In this document: positions 10,581 to 21,216 of the stretch, in pieces
Numbering within the stretch: position 1 is the stretch's first letter
Layout: every line of letters begins with the position of its first letter
Assembly: GCA_036785325.1 (NCBI GenBank)
Contig: JAXIVH010000012.1
Coordinates: 5,451,799 to 5,515,798, forward strand
DNA: 64,000 nucleotides
Source of the DNA: Urophycis tenuis
Lineage: Eukaryota; Chordata; Actinopteri; Gadiformes; Phycidae
Reading direction: 5' to 3'
Position numbers and translations under genes: made by a program
Notes under the pieces: generated by a model
What the model was told of the DNA's origin: nothing
The model's database searches: none
Seen by the model: only the letters and a program-made list of their open reading frames with translations

Positions 10581-10862
10581 GCTGATGAGGAACCAATACT
10601 GCAGGTTCTAGTAAATGATAGAGGCACACCAATGATGGCAGATACTGGAGCAACTTACACATGTGTAGGTTCAAAATATGCCTCTCACCTCCCAATGGCG
10701 AAAAAATTTATCAAAACTGTAGGATTCTCGGGACAAACACAGTTAATACCAGTGACAGCTCCAGTAACGCTACAATTACATGGACGTACAGTTAAAATAC
10801 CCATTTTGGTATCGGACACCACGCCGGTCAATCTAATAGGAGAGATGCATTATGTAAATTAG
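10527..10862 (+). pseudogene. pro: Retroviral protease region (frameshifted at its end)
   Basis: Continues the gag frame after the UAG. The aspartic protease site is DTGATYTCVGSKY near 10640, with a flap-like region and LIGE near its end. The frame stops at 10862, and homologous reading continues in another frame (LCKLGIQILC), so a single-base change near 10845 breaks it. It would cleave Gag and Pol in an active element. Confidence 0.8.
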
Positions 10863-10921
10863 GAATACAAATATTATGCACACCTCAAGGCATACTAATT
10901 GATACTACAGGGACATCTCAA

Positions 10922-12664
10922 ATGGTGCTATCAGAGCCAGACACAGCAAATGTCTACTGGATAGGAGACATTCAAGAGCAGGTAAATGTAACAATGACAA
11001 AATGGGGTAGCTACATCACAGATTCTGCGTATGCACGTGGTGTATGTCATTTGTTCGGAGCAGTATGGAAAATGAGGGAATTTAAGAAAACAGATGGGTC
11101 TCCCATATTACATTGTGATCAGATTGTGGAATTGATGTCAGCACTGTTATTGCCCAAGCAAGTGGCAATAATCAAATGTCAGGCTCATAAGAAAGGTCAT
11201 GATTATGTCATCAAAGGTAACAATGCTGCAGATGAGGCTGCCAGGGTAGCCTCGAACACTAGCAGGGCGGTCCAGGCAGTATTGGTCATGCCTGAAGCTG
11301 CGCCTACTGAAGAAGATGTTGTCCGCATGCAAGAAAAGGCTGGAGTCTATGAACAAAACATGTGGTTAAAGAGGGGTGCTGCACGTACCCCCACAGGGTT
11401 ATGGAGAACTCATGATGGGATGATGTTGGCGCCTACGGCGTTGTTAGGTTTACTTATCACTAATGCGCATGGTTTTGACCATTGCGCAAGGGGGGAAGTA
11501 ATGAGGAAAATTCGCCAACAAGGTTTTTGGTCACCATACTTGCAAACAATGGTTGATAATCAACTTAATGAATGTGAGATATGTGCAAAAAAAAATGTAA
11601 GAAAAACAATCACAACTCCATTGGGACACATTCCTACACCTGAGGGACCATTTAGACATTTGGTTTTAGATTATGTGGATATGATTAAGAAGGTGAATGG
11701 AAAAAGGTACATGTTAGTGGTCATAGACAGATTTAGCAGATGGGTGGAAGCAGTCCCATCAAAAGATCAAAGTGCAGCTACTGTAATCAAATTCTTGACG
11801 AGAGAAGTTATGCCGAGGTTTGGAATTCCGACAGAAATAAGCTCAGATAATGGCTCAGCATTTATCCAGAAAACTGTAAAACAAGTAATACAGCATCTAC
11901 ACATCAAACAAAGGTTGGGTTGTGTGTATCATCCTCAGTCACAGGGAATGGTGGAAAGGGTGAATGGCACACTTAAGACAAAAATAAATAAAATATGTGC
12001 AAGTGCCAAAATGAATTGGATTGATGCACTACCACTAGCACTAATGACTTATCGCATGCAAGCTAACAGAATGACGCATCTAACTCCGCATGAAATGCTT
12101 ACGGGTCGACCCATGCCTGCACCTACGCTCAGAGGACCCCACAAGGGCCCTCCATTGGAACAATTACAATTGGAAATAAGGGAATATATCAGACAACTAA
12201 CTGTTATACACAAGCTTATATTCAAACAGGAAAAAAACAGAGCTCCAGAGCCGGAAGAGGACCCTCCAAGGGGGGTGGAGCCCGGTGACCAGGTCTACAT
12301 AAAAGTGTTCCGGAGAAAGTGGAACGAGCCAAGGAGAGACGGACCATTCAAGGTGATCAGAGCAACGCCAACTGCCATCCAGGTGGAGGGAAACACCACC
12401 TGGTACCACCTCAATCACTGCACAAGAGTCACCCAGCCAAGGACGAGAGAGGAGCCAGGGAAAGATCAGGATGCTGACGCATCCAGACCCAACCAATCGC
12501 CCCAGAAGGACCAGACCCAACCCAGCCAGGAGCAACTGCACCCAGCCGAGGATGCTGAAGCAGATGACCATGTTCCTGATACTCTACAGCCTCTGGCAGA
12601 TTCCATTGGCCCAAGGGTGGAGCCAAAGGACGGAGGAAGCACCAATGACACAACAGGACTGTAG
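10922..12664 (+). pseudogene. pol: Retroviral Pol remnant: RNase H end plus integrase, RT deleted
   Basis: Open frame of 580 residues. About 20 residues of post-protease sequence (to YWIGDIQ) run almost directly into the RNase H C-terminal half (SYITDSAYARGV ... KGNNAADEAARVA). The whole polymerase domain is therefore missing, through an internal deletion near 10985-11010. The integrase is complete in outline: HX3H...CX2C zinc region (near 11470-11590); catalytic D in LDYVDM, D in SSDNGSAF and E in GMVERVNG; then an SH3-like C-terminal region. It cannot copy RNA. If still mobile, it would depend on enzymes from a complete relative. Confidence 0.88.
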
Positions 12665-12908
12665 CCAGAGTAGACAGATATCAAGAGAACAAATTACTTT
12701 TGAGGTAGAGTTAGGAGAGACAATGCTATGCTTGGTAGGCTTTCACCAGGAATACGGTCCATTTGATATTGGACAAGGTCGGTGTAAAATAGGTATCCAG
12801 AAAGGTCGTATACATTGGTGTTTGAAAGATAGGCTAGAATGGGTGCCTGTGAGAACCGATGACCGTAGTGATGATGAGGAGGAGGAATATGAGCCAATAC
12901 TAGTTTAA
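12471..12908 (+). CDS. Short 3' ORF with signal-like segment (env remnant or accessory)
   Basis: Open frame of 145 residues overlapping the integrase end in another frame, the usual position of an env start. A hydrophobic stretch FLILYSLWQIPLAQG (about residues 35-49) looks like a signal peptide. The mature part is small, has four Cys, and ends in a strongly acidic tail (DDEEEEYEPILV). No transmembrane subunit, fusion peptide or furin site is visible, and 700 bp of non-coding sequence follows. It may be an env remnant left after deletion, or a separate small product. The first 30 residues are probably not used if translation starts at the later Met. Confidence 0.5.
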   Translation: MLTHPDPTNRPRRTRPNPARSNCTQPRMLKQMTMFLILYSLWQIPLAQGWSQRTEEAPMTQQDCSQSRQISREQITFEVELGETMLCLVGFHQEYGPFDIGQGRCKIGIQKGRIHWCLKDRLEWVPVRTDDRSDDEEEEYEPILV

Positions 12909-13600
12909 TTCTTGGGGAACACTTGGACTATGAGGAGGTTCACATTGATCATGTTGGTAGCCTTTCCAAGTGAAGCTGTGTCAACAATCTGAAGGCAAAG
13001 AAACATCGACAACAACATTGCCCAACAATCTCTACATTTTTTGTTTTGCATGATAAAAGTAGTTTAGGTTGGATATTAGTATAATTTGTTAGAAATATAC
13101 ACATATGTTTCAACTTATAGTAGTGTGATAGTTTTGACTTGATAATTGTTGAATTAGCAAGTCATTTAGTAGTTTTATATTTTGTGTGTTTTTTCTTTTT
13201 GATTTACCTGATATTCATTTGTTTATCATATTGTCACCATTTCATAATATGCTCATTGATTGTTGAATGCTGAGTTGAATTTTCATGTGATATGACGAGA
13301 AACAGTCCAGTAGAAGGAGGTTTTTCCTACAAAAGATAGGTTTACTCCAGGAGGACTGAGGAGGTGCATGGGGATTTTTACTACATTCCTGTAATTGGGC
13401 ATTAGGACAGGGAAGTAGATGTTTATCCCAATGTACCTCGTGATGAAGGCCTGAGTCTCTGATGAGAGCCACATTTGATGGTCGGAGAACTTGAAGTCTG
13501 AATCACTATATCACTATGAAATTAGATTATAAGTTCACACTTATAAGAAACTAATACCAAAGGTTGTAATATGTAGTCATACTTTTTGGGACTTGGTAAG

Positions 13601-13615
13601 CCCCAAAGGGGGGAA
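13601..13615 (+). promoter_or_regulatory. Polypurine tract of the retrovirus
   Basis: CCCCAAAGGGGGGAA lies directly before the 3' LTR start TATGG. This is the expected primer site for plus-strand synthesis. Confidence 0.8.
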
Positions 13616-14065
13616 TATGGAAGATATTAACCAAGTTAAGACTAGTACAATTGTTGGGTTTTCCATGTAAAGCATGAACTAACTGTGGAAGGAAACAGAT
13701 GGCCACTCATAGATACCTCCCTGTGTTCAACTCAAGGTACACTTCCTGGTTCACCCGATGGTATCTTTAAGGTGCCTGTTTAAATGCTTAGTGGACAAAA
13801 CAGACATAATTGGAGGATGCTGATGGGCTTCGGCAGTAAAGGAAGTAAGGGCCGTTTTTGTATAGTATGCAATGTTTAAGGTGCTGACAACATGTTTGGA
13901 AAACAGGATAAAAAGGGACACACGGGGGATGTGTGGCAGTCACTTTGCAAACCGACTCAGGCTTTGTGTTGCTTCGCTGCAAGCGATAATAAAGTCTTGA
14001 TCATTCAAACTGCGGCCTCCCAGAACCCTCTTACTTTTGTTAAGATATGTGCTTTAGCCGCCACA
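13616..14065 (+). repeat. 3' LTR of the endogenous retrovirus
   Basis: 450 bp, same length as the 5' LTR, with differences seen only in the segments CACCC(C/G)ATG(T/G)TATC, GTTTA(G/A)ATGC and GCC(A/G)CCACA. AATAAA is at 13988-13993. It ends at CACA and is followed by the CTAC duplication and receptor A1. Confidence 0.93.
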
Positions 14066-14606
14066 CTACACGTTTGTAACGCTTGAGTCCTACGCCCTGG
14101 CAGTGCTCGCCTACGACCGGCTGGTGGCGATATGCTTCCCCCTGCATCAGCACCTGCTGAACAACCTCCCCGTCATGTGGGTGTTGGTCGGGCTGACCTG
14201 GGCTTACTGTATCATAATAATCATGTATTCGGTCTGGTCGATTTTGAAGCTGTCTTTTTGCAAATTCAGCTACTTCTGCGACTATGCGCCAGTGTTCCGG
14301 CTGGGGTGCAATGACAACTCGCTGCAGTGGTCCTTGTCCTCCACCTTCAGCGTGGTGAACCTCTTGTTGCCCCTGTCCATCATCACCCTGTCGTACACCA
14401 GCATCATCGTGGCCATCGCCAGGATGAAGACAGTGGAGGGCCGCTGGAAGGCCCTGGCCACGTGCTTGGTGCTGAGCATGTCCCTGGTGGCGTCCTGCAT
14501 GCCGCCCTGCCTGAACCCCATCGTGTACTCCCTGAAAACACAGGCCATCAAGAAGAGATGTCTGGCTCTGCTGCGGAAGGTCAAAGTCGGCTATCTTGGC
14601 AAGTGA
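14066..14606 (+). pseudogene. Odorant receptor A1, 3' fragment with in-frame deletions
   Basis: Continuation of A1 after the retrovirus, from TM3 (TFVTLESYALAVLAYDRLVAIC) to the C-terminus KVGYLGK. Relative to A2 it lacks 12 bp (residues SLTV before FSYFCDY) and 93 bp (31 residues covering TM6 and the third extracellular loop), and carries an extra codon nearby. All three changes keep the frame. Loss of TM6 means the product could not be a normal receptor even without the retrovirus. Confidence 0.93.
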
Positions 14607-15918
14607 GACGAGATTGTGGTGATCTTGTGCATCTGTAATCTATGCTGCTGCAAAATGGGATATCTTATTTTAAAGTGCAACTTTGTGAATTCTGACAGTG
14701 TCCCGTAACTTGTTACTTGGCAATTGGTCAGAGATTTTATATACTGGCAATGGTAAATCTTGCTATTGAAAGGCTTGAAACTTGTCCTGGTGACTTTCCT
14801 ACTGTATTAGCAGCAATTAAATGTTTCACCTTCTTATGAAAAATGTACTCTGTGTAAGTTGCTTTGGATGAAAGACTCTGCTAAATGTCCTAAATGTAAA
14901 TGTAAATGTCCCGTGAACCCCCTGATTAGATATTGAATTACAAAGTGAAGCACAGAATACAGCAGAGGGGAAAAAACACACACTGCGTTAATAGTCCAGA
15001 GGGGAGGCTCACTTAGGATCATCTCATACTGATATTATATATCAGATCACTATTCTGTGGTATTTTTACAATTGCACTGCATTTTTGTATTTATTTTATT
15101 TTTAATTTTGGTATTTTATTTTGTTTTCATTGTTTGTATTGTATTTATATGTATCCTGGCTGCTACATCGACTAATTTTAGATATAGAGTAGATAGAGTA
15201 GAGTAGAATACAGTACATGTCTAGAGGGTTGTGTTCACGCACACATGTGTAGGAACTAGGATGACTCTGTGTGTGCATGTGAGTGACTGGGAAGATGGAG
15301 TCCCCGAACCAATCAGGGAAGAGAGACAGCCCGGTTGGTCAGAAAGAAGGCGGGAGCTGTCAGAATCTAAAGGGTCAGATAACAGTCAACCAGAAGATAT
15401 GTTCTCCGTGAATATTTTGAATAACTAATAGCTGACAGATGACCATGGCATTTATAAAAAATTGCACTCAATTTATCTTATAGCTCTTGAATCTTACCTA
15501 CAGCATTTTTTTTTAAACATTTAATGTATAATTATAATCTAGTAATATTTAAGAATATTGTTGTGCACGCTTTGTCTTTGTCCACTATACACGGATGTGT
15601 CTTTTGCAATAATTTGACATTCTATACAATAATACAACTGATTACCACAGCCAGGCTTTGGTCTACATTGTTTATCTCAAAATCTTGAATCCGAATGATG
15701 GTAATGTGTGTGACCTAAAGCCTTGTTTCCCACACATTCCCAGCATTATGAGGTCACATATTTACACAACAACACAAACATTTACTGAGCTGTGAACATG
15801 TTCTGCATGATCTCGTGTCAACATGGTTTATGGCTGAATAAAGGTCACCGTTAACCTTCATGCAATGAAGTGTAATAGCTGATGTACATCACAAACATGA
15901 ATTATTGTTATTATTATT

Positions 15919-15974
<56 letters not shown>

Positions 15975-15978
15975 TATT

Positions 15979-16009
<31 letters not shown>

Positions 16010-16200
16010 TTATCATTATTGCACATTCAGGAAAATAAAACAATGCCTTACGTATTTTTTGTGCAACATTAAAAGAATATGCACCTTCCAACATCACAGG
16101 ACAACTGACACCAACTCTCACGGTAGCTTGGGCCACCTCCTGGGATTCTCCTCCCATACAAGATGCTTGGTATTTAATCAATCAAACTAAAAATGTAAGA
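14607..16200. repeat. Unit 1 downstream region, first part
   Basis: No gene seen. It is shared with 22186-23820 (unit 2) and in part 29268-31600 (unit 3). It holds an L2-like 3' tail at about 14840-14906 (GTAAGTTGCTTTGGATGAAAG...), AT-rich repeat remnants near 15040-15180, a conserved block with CCAATCAGGGAAGAG near 15310, and a trinucleotide array. Confidence 0.75.
15904..16020. repeat. (TTA/TCA)n compound microsatellite
   Basis: TTA repeats are followed by about 22 ATC units and then TTA repeats again. The same compound array, of different length, recurs at 23530-23640 and (TTA only) at 30088-30136, marking length drift between units. Confidence 0.95.
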
Positions 16201-16412
16201 CATGATTGCTAATCTCATCAAATATGACTACGTTGACACGGTACACATCGCCCAGGAAGAGCTGAAGTTGTCCAACACTGACCCCATGAGGTCGTTCACC
16301 TTCAACTGTTTCTTAAAGAAGGCCCTCAACTCCTGCGACGCCATCTTTAAACAGCGGCACCATTCGAGTGTGTTTATAAAAGAAGTGGCATTTTACTTAT
16401 TGCCCCATCCCT
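16201..16412 (+). other. Conserved unit block with short open frame, function unknown
   Basis: A short open frame begins MIANLIKYDYVDTVHIAQEEL and is present nearly unchanged in unit 2 (23823-24017). Its start also survives in unit 3 (34647 onward), where a LINE inserted at its left end. Sequence such as EELKLSNTDPMRSFTFNC looks protein-like, but I recognise no family, and its distal part differs in unit 3. It may be an old exon fragment carried along in the duplication. Confidence 0.3.
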
Positions 16413-16721
16413 AACTAAATGAGCAAACGTGTTTTTTTCCTCGTCAAAAGTCTGTCGAAAACATACACAATAATGCATATATTTATTTAAAGAAAATAGT
16501 TTTCATTCTCCTCTTGCACAAAATGCAGAGTGTGTATTTTTACTTGGTGAAGCACATATTAACAAGGACCCCTCTCGTCGTTAAATGAAAAATACGAAAT
16601 ATATATTCTATAAGGCAACAAAACAGGCAATAAATGATAATGGTGTATTTAGACGTCCCCGTGGTTCAGCTAATAGGCCTGGCGAGCTGGACGCGGTGTC
16701 CTCCAGAGAAACATTCTCCTT

Positions 16722-16736
16722 CCACTAGAGGGCTCT
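16722..16736 (+). promoter_or_regulatory. CTCF-like site, unit 1
   Basis: CCACTAGAGGGCTCT matches the vertebrate CTCF core consensus (CCASYAGRKGGCRSY) at 14 of 15 positions by eye. The same 15 bases occur once in each group-A unit. Binding is inferred only. Confidence 0.5.
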
Positions 16737-17189
16737 GGGGAGGCCGTATAATGAGGGCCATTTGTGATGTCAGCACCAGGGAATTGGGAGAGAACAACCT
16801 TGCTTGCAAACAAACAAATGTTATTGTTGGGAAATTAGGCTAATTGGTATTTTGCAACAATGATTAAAATTGGAAAGGAAAAACACACAACAAAGAATCT
16901 ACTGTTACAGTCATGGTAAATGTTGCCCAGAGATAACGGTATATTCAATAAAATGAGCAGAATTAACCAAACTGAAAGGTTGACCCTCTTTTAGCAAACA
17001 TATTGCATTTGGAATACATTATAGTACGCCATTACTTAAGGAAACAAATGCATTAAATTTCCCTCGTTTATATGGAAATTGTGTATTTCCTTGCATCAGA
17101 AATGTTGTAGAGTTACTCAACTACTGTGACTGAGCTCAGGTATTACACCAGAGTATCAGTTCATTATGATTTCACATTATTTCACAACT

Positions 17190-17325
17190 CTTCTCCGTTT
17201 TGGCACCGCAGTGGTGGAACAAGCTCCCTGCCAATGTCAGGACTACGGAGTCACTCCCCATCTTCCGGAAGAGACTCAAGACTCACTTGTTCAGAGTTCA
17301 CCTGAACCCTGCATAACATCCATTC
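17190..17325 (+). mobile_element. L2-like LINE ORF2 C-terminal fragment
   Basis: In one frame this reads RFGTAVV... and in the neighbouring frame WNKLPANVRTTESLPIFRKR followed by LKTHLFRVHLNPA, the typical C-terminal end of fish L2/CR1-group LINEs. The duplicate is at 24820-24955. Only the end of the element is present. Confidence 0.7.
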
Positions 17326-17779
17326 TCTACTCCTCCCCAAGCATTGTGGATTCGAACCAGTCTTCGTCATTAATGAGCATCACATGTTCTGCTAGTGGGC
17401 CTGAGCAACAGTCAACAGAGAAGTCAGCTGTTTTCATTGACATTATCAATTCACTCTCTCAGTTAAGAAGCCTCTTGGGTCAATCACCCTCATGAGAACA
17501 TCCTTTAAGCCTGAGACATTGTCCTTTTCAAAAGGAAATTCATTGTGTATTCCCTGGGATGCTGCTCGGTGTCTTGCCCCACGATGACCCCTGGGAACCG
17601 ACCAAAGACCTGGGCCTGAACTCTGGGGCGACCCTGTGGTCCAGCCCAGACCCTGGGGGGCATCTTCACTCCCCGACCTGTTCGCTTCCCACCAGGATTA
17701 ACCACTTCTGGTCCAATTATACAGACCATCAATTATCTTGTACGGGAAAAGTGAGTAATCAATGGGCCAAAGAAGGCCC

Positions 17780-17781
<2 letters not shown>

Positions 17782-17820
<39 letters not shown>
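17782..17820. repeat. (TG)n microsatellite
   Basis: About 19 TG units. The homologous site in unit 2 (26401-26420) is shorter. Confidence 0.95.
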
Positions 17821-17821
<1 letters not shown>

Positions 17822-18737
17822 TGCGTGCATGCATGTGTGCGTGTGGGAGAGAGTCATCTGACCTTCAGAAGCTCAACATTTACTTGGTACTAATAACAAT
17901 AATATAAGCATCATTTTGGTTTGATGCTCTTATCATTATGGAATAAGTGGGCATTGCTCCACAGTGGATAATCAGGGACTTCACCATGCTTGTATCTCAT
18001 CTGATTAAAAATGTTGATCATAAATGGATTGCCTGGTCTCTTGAGATGGCTTAGGGATATACAGCTGTTCACTACAATGGATCAAGCTGCATTGGTAGGG
18101 TGCACAAGGAAAAATTAATTATGACATATAATATACATATATTGATTATATATAATCATTAATGTCATTATACTGAAGAATTTCATTATCATATTATATA
18201 TATATAGTTATATTGTATATTAAGAATATTGTGTTTAATGTTTTTTGTAGATGTGTTATGTGTTTGTACATGGCTACTCTTCAAAGGTTTATTGCTATAG
18301 AATCACACAATGGCCGACCACCTCCATTGAAGGTAGATCTGTGTCAGCGAGGGGCAGCAGAGCTGTGTGGTTAGGTTCTGCCGGGGAAGACCCCCCACCG
18401 TCTGAGCAGCCCACCCACGGTGCAGCACCAGAGACCCCCCCCCTGGGTCAACAGAACCAACAGCAACGCGACATTCACATCCAGCCAAGTGTTGATACAG
18501 CCCCAAAGTCATCCTGGTTCTGATGGACTTTCATTATGTGACACCATCTCACCCCTGAGACGAGGGGAGGGATAACTCAGTACATATTCTAAGTATAGAC
18601 ATATTATTTATGATGATTTCATATAGAATAACAGAGTACAGTATATCTAGTGAAACATCCTTCTACATCCTCCCTCCCCCATTTCACGTCATGTTAACAC
18701 AAACTAGACATACGAAGGCTGAGACTCCATTGATATA

Positions 18738-20400
18738 CGTTTACATTTAGGGCATTTAGCAGACACTTTTATCCAATGTGACTTACAATAAGTACATTTT
18801 TCAGAAGAAGGTGAAACATTTCTTTGATGTTAATACAGTAAGAAAGTCACAAGAACAAGGTTCAAGCACTTCAATTGCTAGGTTAACCATTGCTAGTGTA
18901 CAACATCTCTGGCTAAGTGCCAAGTTACAAAGAGCAATTATAAAGTGACAAGAAGTACAACATAGAAGAGCATGAAGGAGGGGTCGGTAGAGGATGGATG
19001 TTATGCAGGGTTCAGGTGAATTCTGAACAAGTGAGTCTTGAGTCTCTTCAGGAAGATGGGAGTGACTCCGCAGTCCTGGCATTGGCAGGGAGCTCATTCC
19101 ACCACTGTGGTGCCAAAACAGAGAAGAGTTGTGATTTCACGGTCTGACCTTTTCCTCCTTTTAGTGATGGAGTTACCAGTCGACCAGCTGAGGTAGTTGA
19201 GCAGAGTGCTGGGATTTCACTAAAGACGCCCACACACCAAGACTACTGCCCGATCGGAGTCAGGCGATCAGAGTCGGGCTATTATCTCACCAATTCAGTC
19301 AAAAAAGTGTGAAATACACACCAAGACAACTACAGACGACACTGTATATTCTGCGCTTGTGCGAGATGTAATGTCTCCAAAACAGCAGGCAGTGCTAATC
19401 TTTATTATGGTCCAAAAATAAAAGAACGCCAACCGGAAATACCAGGACATCTCTCTCGACCAAAACACAGAGCACGCTGTTATCAGTCATCGTCAGCAGA
19501 GAGTGAGTAGTCAAGAAGGATTGTTGTTGTAATTAAAGCTAAAAGCTTTATCTCACTTCCGGGCTTCACTGATTTGCCAGTCATGGGCTAGCCCTCCACC
19601 AATCAGATTGGTAAAGACTCAACGACTGTAGTGGCCGATTACATCTGTTGAATTGGCTGAAAACGATGCCGATGACATTAACGACGGCCAACCTCACAGA
19701 ACACACCAAAAGAGACTCATGTCACCGACCTCTCAAGACTCACCAACGACTGATTTTCGGCATGGTGTGTGGGCGCCCTAATGCTTGGAGGTAGGCAGGG
19801 GCAGTTGCTTTAACAGCTTTGTAGGCCAGTACCCTCATCTTGAATTTGATGCGAACCACCACAGGGAGCCAGGGGAGGTCATGAAAGAGGGGGGTCACGT
19901 GGGAGAATTTGTCGGTTGAACACAAGGCGCGCTGCAGTGTTCTGGATCCACTGCAAAGGTTTTATCGCAGTTGCAGGGAGTCCAGATAAGAGTGAGTGGC
20001 AGTGGTCGAGGCGGGAGATGACAAGTGCTTGGGTCAGGAGCTGTGTCGCTTCACTCGTGAGGATTGGCCGGATCCTGCAGATGTTGCAGAGAGCAAATCT
20101 ACAGAAGCGGGTCACAAACGGGACAGTTGGTTGTCGAGTATTACGCCAAGGTTCCTCGTGGTCGGTGAGGCACATACTGTAATGCCCTCGACTGAGACCA
20201 GTAGGTCCCTGTGAGGGCAGTCTTTCCCCAGTATGAAGAGAAGCTCAGTCTTTGCGAGATTGAGATTGAACAGTTTTCTGGGGTTGGAGGCAGAGGGGTT
20301 GATCTTGTCTGAGAGGAGGTGAAGTTAGTGGGAGAGATCATCAGCAAAGCCTGATTTCTCCAATTTCCTCTCACTTTACATGCAAAGTTAATTGCCTTCA
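18738..20400 (-). mobile_element. L2-like LINE 3' half, interrupted by a MITE
   Basis: Read on the minus strand, this carries the C-terminal end of an L2-group RT (QALVISRLDHCHSLLSGLP, IQNTAARLVFNRQ, LPWLPVVVRIKFKMRVLAYK, WWNELPANARTAESL, then LKTHLFRIHLNPA). It ends with the 3' tail CATTTAGGGCATTTAGCAGAC in plus orientation near 18745. Frames are broken by indels. A 555 bp MITE sits within the coding region at 19224-19778. The unit 2 copy (27300-27632) is shortened by deletion. It is an inactive remnant. Confidence 0.8.
19224..19778. mobile_element. PIF/Harbinger-like MITE
   Basis: It splits the L2 coding sequence. Ends are AGACGCCCACACACCA and, reversed, GGGCGCCCACACACCA (13 of 16 match). 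The flanking duplication is TAA at 19221-19223 and 19779-19781. A 3 bp TWA duplication with short GGG/AG-type inverted repeats fits PIF/Harbinger. No transposase frame, so it is non-autonomous. Confidence 0.75.
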
Positions 20401-20529
20401 ATCAGAACAATCTTTATGACCATCTTGTGGCTGAACGGTGAAATTGTGATGTTTTGCTTCACCAAGTGGCATCCAGTCTGAAGCACAACATATATGATAA
20501 GTGTAAATAACACCTTTCGTGGATGCTGA

Positions 20530-21216
20530 CAGCCTTAATCACTCTGACACAGTAGCATCCACATTGATGAATGAACTTTCCCAACAATCGCATAGGTGTT
20601 GTCTTTCTACAGTACCAAGATGATATATTATAGCCCTTGTCCATGTGGTGTGTGTGGTGTTGTTTTCTGGAAAGACCTGAGTCAGAGCAAGTGATGAAGA
20701 GTCATCAGGCAGGCCTTGAAGGATCCATCGTGAATCCCCTCGCTTTGGTACCCCATGGGGCCTGTGACCTCCAGACACACAACACTGAGTTACGACTAAC
20801 AACAATAATAAAGACATACTAGTTTATTTTGTGTTCTCGCTTTCATTATTACGGACTAATTGGGCATTGCTCCCCAGTGGGAAAATCAGGAAAAGTGTGA
20901 TTCCACCTACTTGTTTTTCTTCTGATTAAAAATGTTGATTAGGAATGGACTGCGGACTCTCCTGAGGTTGCCAGAGAGAGAGAGCACAGAGATATATAGC
21001 AACTCAATACAACAGATCAAGCTGTGGGCATTGGTGTGTCCACAAGAGAAGAAGAAGAGGAGGAGGAGCTCAAGGCGAAGGCATCCCTTTGTAAGCAGAT
21101 GTATTAGGATATCTTCAGATGTTGTAGCACTTGCACCACTTTTTGGTGACGTTTTGGTAGAACTTATTCAGCTCAGTGGGTCTTTGTGGGCTGAGCCAAG
21201 GGGCCAGAGCGTCACT
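20530..21216 (+). repeat. Unit 2 upstream region of odorant receptor A2
   Basis: Matches 5250-5836 and 27633-28298. An in-frame open extension of 95 codons runs upstream of the A2 ATG (from 20932) and is also open in A3, but its sequence is lysine/arginine-rich and not receptor-like; I treat it as untranslated or promoter-proximal DNA. Confidence 0.75.

Larger units (their letters stand above)
6167..14065 (+). mobile_element. Endogenous retrovirus inserted in odorant receptor A1
   Basis: A 7.9 kb provirus-like element with two 450 bp LTRs (6167-6616 and 13616-14065), a primer-binding site, a 2 kb leader, gag, a protease region, a pol remnant and a short 3' ORF. The host duplication is CTAC at 6163-6166 and 14066-14069 (or ACTAC if the right LTR edge is set one base earlier). 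Sister copies A2 and A3 show the uninterrupted site. Gag and protease share a frame with a UAG between them and Gag has a PPPY late motif, as in gamma/epsilon-type retroviruses. Most of reverse transcriptase is missing and the protease is frameshifted, so it is defective. LTRs differ at only four positions I could see, so the insertion looks recent. Confidence 0.93.

Noticed and set aside
15858..16181. Open frames of poly-Met/poly-Ile or poly-His/poly-Tyr across the trinucleotide array
   Set aside because: Translation of an (ATC/TTA)n microsatellite, not a gene.
17505..17860. Open frames around 17505-17861 including the TG run
   Set aside because: No conservation of frame between units 1 and 2, and one frame is a translated (TG)n repeat.
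18251..18530. Possible exon reading MCYVFVHGYSSKVYC
   Set aside because: The copy in unit 2 (26793-27155) is frameshifted relative to it, so there is no evidence of coding constraint.
20932..21216. 95-codon in-frame N-terminal extension of odorant receptors A2 and A3
   Set aside because: Basic, low-complexity content with no signal or membrane segment; A4 and group-B receptors start at the equivalent of the inner ATG, and 322 residues is the usual receptor length.
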